Part shown: piece after piece, positions 36,323-43,631 of the stretch
How the letters are laid out: every line of letters begins with the position of its first letter
Position numbering within the stretch: position 1 is the first letter of the stretch
NCBI GenBank assembly: GCA_947495985.1
Contig: CANMBD010000001.1
Span: forward strand, 682,001-746,000
DNA from: an uncultured Sphingomonadaceae bacterium
Lineage (GTDB): Bacteria; Pseudomonadota; Alphaproteobacteria; Sphingomonadales; Sphingomonadaceae
DNA length: 64,000 nt
Direction of reading: 5' to 3'
Translations under genes and position numbers: made by a program
The notes under the pieces: model-generated
Told to the model about the DNA's origin: nothing
Seen by the model: the letters and a program-made list of their open reading frames with translations, nothing else
Database searches by the model: none

Positions 36323-37333
36323 ATGTCATATTGCTTGTCGCGAATAGCGGTAATGATTGCTCTCGCTTTCGTTTTGGTCATACCGGGCGCGCAGTCTGTA
36401 TCCGCAGAGGATGGCGCTATCGTCTCTCGCGAAGCCTATGATTTTCCGTTTGCCACCTATGACAAATGGCTGGCTTTTTCGGATAAGGCGCCCGATCCTG
36501 CGTGGCACGCAGTTCACATGAAGGGGTTTTTTTCGCGGCAGACATATGATCGTTACGCCAGTCGTGAGATTGTTCAGGCGGAACGGATTGAATATTTGAG
36601 CGACGGTTTGCGGATAAAATCAATCTTGGTTCGCCCCACAAAAGTCACGAAGCCTCTTCCCATCATTCTGTTTGCGCATGGCGGCGTCGCGAAATGGGGC
36701 AAGATTACATTTTTCGAGATTCTTGAATTTCATCGGTTGGCAGAGCAAGGATATATTGTTGTTGCATCGACATTTCGGGGGGAAGGGGGCAGCGAAGGAA
36801 AGCCCAATTTGGGGGCCGGCGATCGTGCCGATCTCTTGAACCTGATGAAAATGGCGCAGGGGTTGCCGGAAGCCGATGCTGAGAAGATCGGGCTATGGGG
36901 CTTCTCCCGCGGCGGCGGGCTTGGTTATCGGGTGCTGGCTGCTACCGATGCCATAGATGCAGCATTTTTTGTCGGCGCGCGCGCGGATCATCTCAACTCG
37001 AAGCGCCGAGCAGAGTTCGACGAATTTGTCTATCCAGATGTGGTTAAATCCTATGCCGCAGACAAGGACGCGGCCTTAACATCTTTATCGCCATTATTCT
37101 GGCCAGAAAAGCTGTCGACCAAAACGCCTGTCTATTTGCTGCATGGCACAGCCGACCAGCGTGTGGAGGCATGGAATTCCATTGCGATGGCGCGTAAACT
37201 TGATGCACTCAATCGCCCCTATGAGCTGTTGTTGATCGACGGAGGATCCCATAGCCTGATCGAACATCAGTTCAGAGTGCGCCAGGAAATGGATCGCTGG
37301 TTCGCAAAGCATTTGAAACCGGAAGGCCCCTAA
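36323..37333 (+). CDS. Exported alpha/beta hydrolase, prolyl oligopeptidase-like
   Basis: A 336-residue protein with a signal peptide (hydrophobic stretch IAVMIALAFVLVIPGAQSV, probable cut after VSA). The serine-hydrolase triad is visible: nucleophile in GFSRGGG, Asp in HGTADQRV, and His in GGSHSLIEHQ. The oxyanion segment is FAHGG and the general arrangement follows family S9 peptidases and dipeptidyl-type esterases, without a beta propeller. The substrate could be a peptide or an ester. It is alone on plus between kynA and the convergent radical SAM gene (4-base gap). Confidence 0.85.
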   Translation: MSYCLSRIAVMIALAFVLVIPGAQSVSAEDGAIVSREAYDFPFATYDKWLAFSDKAPDPAWHAVHMKGFFSRQTYDRYASREIVQAERIEYLSDGLRIKSILVRPTKVTKPLPIILFAHGGVAKWGKITFFEILEFHRLAEQGYIVVASTFRGEGGSEGKPNLGAGDRADLLNLMKMAQGLPEADAEKIGLWGFSRGGGLGYRVLAATDAIDAAFFVGARADHLNSKRRAEFDEFVYPDVVKSYAADKDAALTSLSPLFWPEKLSTKTPVYLLHGTADQRVEAWNSIAMARKLDALNRPYELLLIDGGSHSLIEHQFRVRQEMDRWFAKHLKPEGP

Positions 37334-37337
37334 TGGT

Positions 37338-38435
37338 TTAGAACAATTCCATCTGGCTGCCTTTGACAATCGGCCGGCGGAACAAATCTGTCCTCAGGGT
37401 AAATTTTGCCTGACCCAAACCGCTTTTGCGGGCGGCGATAGCGGTGCGATGGTGCAGCAATTTTGCCCAGGGGCCTTTTCCTTTCATGCGGCTGTGGAAA
37501 TTGGGATCGTTTTTCTTGCCGCTGCGCAGGGATGCTATGATGCTCATCACCTTTTGTTTGCGGTCGGGGAAATGCGCTTCGAGCCATTGTTCAAACAGTG
37601 GAGCAACCTCATGCGGCAGGCGCACCGGAATGATGGAAATGCTCTGTGCGCCATGCTCGGCGGCGGCAGACACAATCGCTTCGATTTCATGATCGGTGAT
37701 GGCGGGAATGACCGGCGCAATGTTGACATGCACGGGAATGGCGAGGTCCCGCAGCGTGCGAACCGCCTCCAGCCGTTTGGCCGGGGAGGGCGCGCGCGGC
37801 TCTAGTATGCGCGCCAGGGATCCATCCAACGTCGTGACGGAAATAGCGACGGCCGTAAGCTTGAGACGAGCCAGTTCAGTCAGTATCTCAATATCATCAA
37901 TCACGCGGTTGGACTTGGTTGTAATGCCGACCGGATGCCGTGTTTCCATCATGACTTCCAGTATCTGGCGCGTAATTTGATAGCGTTTCTCAATCGGCTG
38001 ATAGGGATCGGTATTGGTACCGATGGCAATGGGCGCCGGGCGATAAGTGGGTTTGGCAAGGGTCTCGCGCAGCAAGGTCGCGGCATTGGGTTTGGCAAAT
38101 AATTTGGTTTCAAAATCCAGCCCCGGTGACAGGTCATGATAGGCATGGGTGGGGCGGGCGTAGCAATAGACACAGCCGTGTTCGCAGCCGCGATAGGCGT
38201 TGATCGACCGGTCAAAAGGAATATCCGGTGAAGTGTTAAAGCTCAATATCGATCGAGGCGCCTCTGTCGTGACGTTGGTGCGCAGCTTGGCAGGCGCGTC
38301 CCCCAGTGCCTCACGCTCGTCCAACCAGTCGCCATCGGCTTCGCGGCTTGGCAAATTGAATCGGCTGCTGTCGCTGTTGGTCACCGCGCCGCGCCCTTTT
38401 AGCGCAGGCAAAGACGGCCATTTTTCCTGTTCCAT
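37338..38435 (-). CDS. PA0069-family radical SAM protein (SplB-like), LexA-controlled
   Basis: A 365-residue radical SAM enzyme with the cluster motif C84-x3-C88-x2-C91 (GCEHGCVYCYARPTH) and a barrel resembling spore photoproduct lyase (SplB) relatives; the substrate is unknown. ATG 38435 (MEQEKW) is preferred over 38459, because the latter lies inside an SOS box. That box is 18 bases ahead of this start, the same spacing as at lexA, which suggests DNA damage induction. The upstream neighbour moaB ends 38 bases ahead of the start. Confidence 0.88.
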   Translation of the reverse strand: MEQEKWPSLPALKGRGAVTNSDSSRFNLPSREADGDWLDEREALGDAPAKLRTNVTTEAPRSILSFNTSPDIPFDRSINAYRGCEHGCVYCYARPTHAYHDLSPGLDFETKLFAKPNAATLLRETLAKPTYRPAPIAIGTNTDPYQPIEKRYQITRQILEVMMETRHPVGITTKSNRVIDDIEILTELARLKLTAVAISVTTLDGSLARILEPRAPSPAKRLEAVRTLRDLAIPVHVNIAPVIPAITDHEIEAIVSAAAEHGAQSISIIPVRLPHEVAPLFEQWLEAHFPDRKQKVMSIIASLRSGKKNDPNFHSRMKGKGPWAKLLHHRTAIAARKSGLGQAKFTLRTDLFRRPIVKGSQMELF

Positions 38436-38453
38436 GCATAAGATATAGCATAG

Positions 38454-38468
38454 GAACAAAAGTAGAAC
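38454..38468 (-). promoter_or_regulatory. SOS box ahead of the radical SAM gene
   Basis: GTTC-N7-GTTC on the minus strand (GAAC at 38454-38457 and 38465-38468 on plus), spacer T-rich, 18 bases upstream of ATG 38435. Matches the lexA operator in form and distance. Confidence 0.75.
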
Positions 38469-38473
38469 AAATA

Positions 38474-39001
38474 TTATTGTTCGAGCAGCCTTGGGATCAA
38501 CTCAACAAAGTTACAAGGCCGGTGGCGGCTGTCGAGCTGCGTATCCAATATGCCGTCCCAACCGTCCTTTACCGCACCATTGGAGCCGGGCAGTGCGAAA
38601 ATATAGGTCCCTCTCGACACCACGGCACAGGCGCGGGACTGGACAGTGGATGTGCCGATCTTGTCATAGCTGAGCCAGCGGAACAATTCGCCAAAGCCGG
38701 GAATATCCTTGTCCTTTACCGCGTCGAGCGCTTCAGGTGTGATGTCGCGGCCAGTTAACCCGGTGCCGCCGGTGGTAATGATCACGTCGACTGTCTCTTC
38801 ATCGATCCACTGGTGCAGCTGTGCGACAATTTTCGATTTGTCGTCACGGATCAGGTTGCGATAAATCAGCTGGTGACCTTTGCCCGCAATGCGCTCTGCA
38901 AGGATGTCGCCGGACGTGTCTTCCTTGACGGACCGGGTGTCGGACACTGTCAAAAGGGCAATGTTGATCGGCTTGAAGGTCCGGCTTTCGTCTATAGGCA
39001 T
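38474..39001 (-). CDS. moaB: Molybdenum cofactor biosynthesis protein B
   Basis: MoaB/Mog-fold protein; adenylates molybdopterin in organisms where it replaces MogA. The 175 residues have the molybdopterin-binding motif TTGGTGLTGRD and ALPGSNGAVKDGWDGIL. I chose ATG 39001 (MPIDES), which has GGAG 8 bases ahead; a frame open to 39040 adds 13 weakly plausible residues. It is divergent from divL and lies upstream of the LexA-controlled gene with a 38-base gap. Confidence 0.94.
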   Translation of the reverse strand: MPIDESRTFKPINIALLTVSDTRSVKEDTSGDILAERIAGKGHQLIYRNLIRDDKSKIVAQLHQWIDEETVDVIITTGGTGLTGRDITPEALDAVKDKDIPGFGELFRWLSYDKIGTSTVQSRACAVVSRGTYIFALPGSNGAVKDGWDGILDTQLDSRHRPCNFVELIPRLLEQ

Positions 39002-39114
39002 GGGATTCTCCGATGAATTTTCGGCTGCTTTATAACCCACATTATCCGACTTTTCTAAGCCATAAAGAATAGGGGCTTTTCGCGGCTGCCCGAACCGTCT
39101 AATCGCTTGTATTA

Positions 39115-41463
39115 ATGTCGAACGTTCCGGACTTAACCGCTGTCATATTGGGCCTGATTCTCGCCGCATGGCTGGCTGCGTCCGCATGGGCGGTGTGGAC
39201 CGGTCTGGCGATGAAGAAAAAGGCAGATGCGACCTTGCGGCAGTCGGGCCGATTGGGTCGGCTGCTGGAAACATCCCCGGCCTTGCCGCTATTGGTCCGG
39301 TCCGACGGGAAACTGGAGGCATCGCAGCGATTGATGCACTGGTTGGGCTTTGACTATCTGCCATCACATATTTCGGAATTGTACAGCCAGGATGCGGGGA
39401 TGAGCCGGGAAGATATGGAAGCGCTCACGCAGGATGTTAATCTTGCCCAGAAATCGGGAAGCAGCTTCACGCGTGCGATCAGGGTTATCGGGTCGGACAA
39501 ATCCTTGCTGATCCGGGGCGGTCTGGCGGATCAACAAATTGCGCCCAATGGCAGCGCCTTGTTGTGGGTTTTTGATGCCACAGAGAGCCAAAGCCAAATT
39601 GACGAACTACGCGCAGAAAATGAAGAAGCCCATGCGGCTTTTGATGCCTTGTCGGCTTTGATCGAGGCTGCGCCGATGCCGATGTGGCATCGCTCTCCGG
39701 ATATGAGGTTGACACTGGTCAACAGTGCTTATGTCAGGGCCGTGGACGCCAGTAACGGCGCACAGGTCGTCGAAGAAGGCATTGAGTTGATCGAGACCAT
39801 AAACGGCGTGAGCCCAACAGATGCGGCAACTCAGGCCAGAGAGAAAGGCGAACCGCATGAACGGGTCGTTGCAACCACCATTGGCGGGCAGCGGAGGACG
39901 ACTCAGGTGGTTGATGTTCCCCTCGGCAAGTCAGGCATTGCCGGCTATGCGATTGATATTCAGGAGCTGATAGATTCGCGCAAGGAGCAGCGACGGTTCA
40001 ATGAATCGCAGCGTGACATGCTGGACAAGATATCGGCCGCCGTGGTGCAGTTCGACGCCGACAAGTCCCTGCAATTCTGCAATTTACCGTTCCAGCGCAT
40101 ATTCTCCATGCGGCAACAGTGGATTGCCGAGCGTCCGGAATTTCCAAGAGTGCTGGACCGGATGCGCGAGATGAACCGGATTCCGGAAGTTCGCGATTTC
40201 CCCGAATGGCGGGAGGAGCGGACCCAATGGTTCCTGTCCACCGGTTCGATAGAGGAAAACTGGCTGCTGGCAGACGGCACTCACTTGCGAGTGATTGCCA
40301 ACCCGACACCCGATGGCGGCCTGTTGATGATTATTGAGGATAGGACTGAGCAAGTACAATTGGCCAGTGCGCGAGATACCTTGCTGCGCGTTCGCACGGC
40401 GACCTTCGACAACCTGTTTGAGTCTGTCGCGGTATTCTCCGCAGATGGAAAGTTGAATATCTGGAACCATCAATTCGCGAGTACCTGGGATCTGGAAGAA
40501 GAGGATCTCGGCAAGCATCCGCGTGTCGATTCCCTGATGCAGAAAATGGCCATGCAGCTGAAGCAGCCCGCCCGGATATCCGAGGTGCGCGCCATGGTGC
40601 GTACCGCGACATCGGAGCGCGAACAGCAAAGTGGACAGATTTCCTTTGTTGACGGGCGCCGCTTTGAATTTGCTGCCATTCCCCTGCCAGACGGCAATGC
40701 GCTGTTCACGATGCTCGACATATCCGACAGCCGCCGGATCGAGCTGGCCTTGCGCGAGCGCAACGAAGCGCTGGTCGAGGCGGATTCAATCAAGGCGTCT
40801 TTCCTGTCCAACATGAGTTATGAATTCCGCACGCCTCTGACCTCCATTGGCGGGTTCGCGGAATTGCTGGACAACGAGGTTGCCGGGCCGCTGACGGAGC
40901 AGGGCCATGAATATGCCCGCGCCATCCTGCAATCGGTCAAACGCCTGGGTATGCAGATTGATAATGTGCTGGACCTTAGCCAAAGTGAGGCGGGCGCCTT
41001 GCCAATTGCCAAGGAGAAGGTGAACCTGAACAAGCTGGTCGAGGATGTCGCGGCGCAATTTGCCGATGACGCACAGGCCAAGACGATTGAGATGGAGTTA
41101 CAGCTGGATGAGACGCTGGGATCGGCATTGGCGGACAAGAAAAGACTGTCACAGGCAATCGGGCAAATTATCGACAACAGCATCCGCTATACCGGTGAAG
41201 GCGGGCGTCTGCTGATCAATGGCAGCGGCAACGTGAAGCAGGCGGTCATCCATATTTCCGACGATGGGCCAGGCATGAGCGCCGGTCAGCAATCCAAAGC
41301 GTTCGACAGTTTCGCCCGGTCGCGCAACAAGACAGGGGAGAATGTCGGCGGGCTGGGGCTTCCACTGGCCCGGCAGCTGATGCTGGCGCACGGTGGTGAA
41401 CTGACATTGACCTCTGAACCCGGTCAGGGAACGCTGGTCACTATTCACCTGCCGCGGCAATAA
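39115..41463 (+). CDS. divL: DivL-type PAS sensor pseudokinase with Tyr in place of His
   Basis: A 782-residue membrane protein: one N-terminal helix (about 7-30), a linker with coiled coil, several PAS domains (about 60-530), a DHp helix and an HATPase domain. The acceptor motif reads NMSYEFRTPL, with Y569 where kinases have His; in Caulobacter DivL, Tyr replaces the same His. N-box (IIDNSIRYT), G1 (DDGPGM) and G2 (GGLGLPL) are intact. In Caulobacter, DivL binds DivK and controls the CckA-ChpT-CtrA cell-cycle relay; the same role is expected here. The following gene order tsaE-amgK-murU-addB-addA supports the ortholog call. Confidence 0.9.
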   Translation: MSNVPDLTAVILGLILAAWLAASAWAVWTGLAMKKKADATLRQSGRLGRLLETSPALPLLVRSDGKLEASQRLMHWLGFDYLPSHISELYSQDAGMSREDMEALTQDVNLAQKSGSSFTRAIRVIGSDKSLLIRGGLADQQIAPNGSALLWVFDATESQSQIDELRAENEEAHAAFDALSALIEAAPMPMWHRSPDMRLTLVNSAYVRAVDASNGAQVVEEGIELIETINGVSPTDAATQAREKGEPHERVVATTIGGQRRTTQVVDVPLGKSGIAGYAIDIQELIDSRKEQRRFNESQRDMLDKISAAVVQFDADKSLQFCNLPFQRIFSMRQQWIAERPEFPRVLDRMREMNRIPEVRDFPEWREERTQWFLSTGSIEENWLLADGTHLRVIANPTPDGGLLMIIEDRTEQVQLASARDTLLRVRTATFDNLFESVAVFSADGKLNIWNHQFASTWDLEEEDLGKHPRVDSLMQKMAMQLKQPARISEVRAMVRTATSEREQQSGQISFVDGRRFEFAAIPLPDGNALFTMLDISDSRRIELALRERNEALVEADSIKASFLSNMSYEFRTPLTSIGGFAELLDNEVAGPLTEQGHEYARAILQSVKRLGMQIDNVLDLSQSEAGALPIAKEKVNLNKLVEDVAAQFADDAQAKTIEMELQLDETLGSALADKKRLSQAIGQIIDNSIRYTGEGGRLLINGSGNVKQAVIHISDDGPGMSAGQQSKAFDSFARSRNKTGENVGGLGLPLARQLMLAHGGELTLTSEPGQGTLVTIHLPRQ

Positions 41464-41485
41464 ACAGTGGGGCACTAGACAGGCA

Positions 41486-41935
41486 ATGCCGTTGATACTG
41501 GATAATGAAGTCGCAACATTGGCATTGGGCAAAAAGCTTGCGGATGCCTTGCGACCTGGTGACAAGATCGCTTTGACCGGCACGCTGGGGGCGGGGAAGA
41601 CCACGCTGGCACGCGGCATATTGCGCGGTCTCGGCTTCGGCGATGATGTGCCGAGCCCGACCTTTGCCATTGTGCAGCAATATGATCCGCCGGAGGTCAG
41701 ACTTCCGGTGGCGCATGTGGACTTTTATCGTATCGAGGAGCCTGATGAAGTTCAGGAGCTTGGTCTGGATGATATTCTGATGGATGGTGCTATGATCGCG
41801 GAATGGCCGGACCGTATGCCGGATTCTTTCTGGAGCGATGCGCTGCAGCTTACCCTTGAAATAGAAAATGATAACACTCGCCGGTTGACTTGGACGGCTG
41901 GCCCCGCTTGGAAAGACAGATGGCCAATAACATGA
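41486..41935 (+). CDS. tsaE: tRNA threonylcarbamoyladenosine biosynthesis ATPase
   Basis: P-loop ATPase that resets the TsaBD complex making t6A37 in ANN-decoding tRNAs. The 149 residues have Walker A TGTLGAGKTTLARGILRGLG at 33-52, the switch PSPTFAIVQQY, and the acidic segment HVDFYRIEEPDEVQELGLDD ahead of an EWPDR motif, all typical. It starts 22 bases after divL and overlaps the kinase gene downstream. Confidence 0.95.
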   Translation: MPLILDNEVATLALGKKLADALRPGDKIALTGTLGAGKTTLARGILRGLGFGDDVPSPTFAIVQQYDPPEVRLPVAHVDFYRIEEPDEVQELGLDDILMDGAMIAEWPDRMPDSFWSDALQLTLEIENDNTRRLTWTAGPAWKDRWPIT

Positions 41936-42912
41936 CACCGCCTGCAACAGCGCAGGATTTTCTGAACAATCATGGCTGGGGTGGCGCAGAGATTTTGCCA
42001 GTGGCAGGCGATGCGTCTTTTCGCCGATATTTTCGTGTTGTTGCCGGGGATCGCAAGGCGATTTTGATGGACGCACCGCCACCGCACGAAGACCCGCGGC
42101 CGTTCATCCATATTGCGCGCCACCTGAAGGCTCAGGATTTCGCTGCACCGGAAATTTTTGGCGAAGATCTCGATCATGGTCTGGTTTTGCTGGAGGATTT
42201 CGGTGACCACCGGATGCGGGAACATCTTGACCACCATCCTGAAGACGAAGAGGCTATCTATCGGCAAACAGTGGACCTGATAAAGGCGCTGCACGAGAAG
42301 CCGGCGGCCGACATAGCGCCTTACGACTGGGATCAATATCTGAGGGAAGTAAAACTTCTCCCGGAATGGTACTGCCCTGCACAGGCTCTGGATGTGGACG
42401 AGGCGGGATTTGTCGATGCTTGGAATGCGGTCTTGCAGCCAGTCATTGCATCGCAAACATCGCCGGTGACAGTTCTTCGTGACTATCATGCCGAAAACAT
42501 CATGTTGCTGGATAACAATCGTCTGGGCCTGCTCGACTTTCAGGACGCACTGGCCGGGCACGCTGCTTATGATCTCGTATCGATGTTGCAGGATGCGCGC
42601 CGCGATGTTTCGGACGATTTGGAGGAGGCGATGCTGGACTATTATCTGGACGGGCAATCAGCTGACCATGCCACGGAGTTTCGCAGCCATTATGCGATTT
42701 TGGGAGCGCAGCGAAACACCAAGATCATCGGCATATTTACCCGGCTTTTTGTTCGCGATGGCAAGGCCCGTTATCTAGATTTTCTGCCGCGTATGTGGCG
42801 GTTGCTTGAAAAAGATCTGGTATACTCGGATCTCGCGCCGGTCGCGGACTGGTTTGACCGAAATATTCCGGCGGATATCCGCAGCAAACCGATTGCGGCT
42901 TCGCAGGCATGA
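41920..42912 (+). CDS. amgK: N-acetylmuramate/N-acetylglucosamine kinase of cell-wall recycling
   Basis: APH-fold sugar kinase that phosphorylates the anomeric hydroxyl of MurNAc or GlcNAc. The 330 residues have the catalytic segment LRDYHAENIMLLDNN (an HxDxxxxN-like brace written as DYHAEN) and the metal-binding LLDFQDA. It is followed directly by murU, the standard partner in the recycling shunt that bypasses de novo UDP-MurNAc synthesis and gives fosfomycin tolerance in Pseudomonas. The start is ATG 41920, or ATG 41932 which would share ATGA with the tsaE stop. Confidence 0.88.
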   Translation: MANNMTPPATAQDFLNNHGWGGAEILPVAGDASFRRYFRVVAGDRKAILMDAPPPHEDPRPFIHIARHLKAQDFAAPEIFGEDLDHGLVLLEDFGDHRMREHLDHHPEDEEAIYRQTVDLIKALHEKPAADIAPYDWDQYLREVKLLPEWYCPAQALDVDEAGFVDAWNAVLQPVIASQTSPVTVLRDYHAENIMLLDNNRLGLLDFQDALAGHAAYDLVSMLQDARRDVSDDLEEAMLDYYLDGQSADHATEFRSHYAILGAQRNTKIIGIFTRLFVRDGKARYLDFLPRMWRLLEKDLVYSDLAPVADWFDRNIPADIRSKPIAASQA

Positions 42913-43625
42913 GCAAGGTTGAAACGGCTATGGTCATGGCGGCTGGCCTTGGCAAACGCATGCGCCCGCTTACCGCAACCCGGCCCAAACCGCTTGTCAA
43001 AGTGGCTGGCAAGGCGATGATCGACCATTGTCTCGACAAGCTATGGGAAGCAGGAGTTATGAAGGTGGTCGTCAACGCGCATTACCTGCCCGACGCGCTG
43101 GAAGCCCATCTCAAATCCGTCAATTATCCCTTTGACATCCGCATTTCGGACGAACGCGTGCAGCTGATGGAAACCGGCGGCGGGATGGTGCAGGCCGAAC
43201 CGTTGATCGATGAAGACCTGTTTTTCTCGATCAACAGCGACAATCTTTGGACCGATGGCCCAACCAACAGCCTCCAGCGGCTGGAAGAGCGTTGGGATGA
43301 TGCAGAGATGGATGCGCTGTTGCTGCTGGTTCCGCAAACATCGGCACATAACTATAAAGGTGCCGGGGATTTCAAACTGGATGATTATGGCCGGGTTTCG
43401 CGCCGTTTGCCGGATCGCCAGGCGCCTTTCATTTATACAGGCATCCAGCTTCTATCGAAGCGTCTGCTCCGCGATGCACCGGAAGGACCATTTTCGACCA
43501 ATATTCTCTGGAACCGGGCGATTGAGGAGGGACGGCTATTTGGACTGGTGCATGAAGGCAGCTGGTTTGAAGTCGGATCACCGGATGCTATTGGGCCCAC
43601 CGAAGCGGCCTTAAGTCGTGTGTAA
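42909..43625 (+). CDS. murU: N-acetylmuramate alpha-1-phosphate uridylyltransferase
   Basis: Makes UDP-MurNAc from MurNAc-1-phosphate and UTP. The 238-residue nucleotidyltransferase starts with the signature MVMAAGLGKRMRPLTATRPKP written here as a G-x-G-x-R-x-R-P-L-T loop, continuing with PLVKVAGKAMIDH, the acidic metal site NSDNLW, and FEVGSPDAI at the end. It overlaps amgK by 4 bases, which fits the pairing of kinase and transferase in one recycling route. addB follows after 6 bases. Confidence 0.9.
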   Translation: MSKVETAMVMAAGLGKRMRPLTATRPKPLVKVAGKAMIDHCLDKLWEAGVMKVVVNAHYLPDALEAHLKSVNYPFDIRISDERVQLMETGGGMVQAEPLIDEDLFFSINSDNLWTDGPTNSLQRLEERWDDAEMDALLLLVPQTSAHNYKGAGDFKLDDYGRVSRRLPDRQAPFIYTGIQLLSKRLLRDAPEGPFSTNILWNRAIEEGRLFGLVHEGSWFEVGSPDAIGPTEAALSRV

Positions 43626-43631
43626 ACTGCC

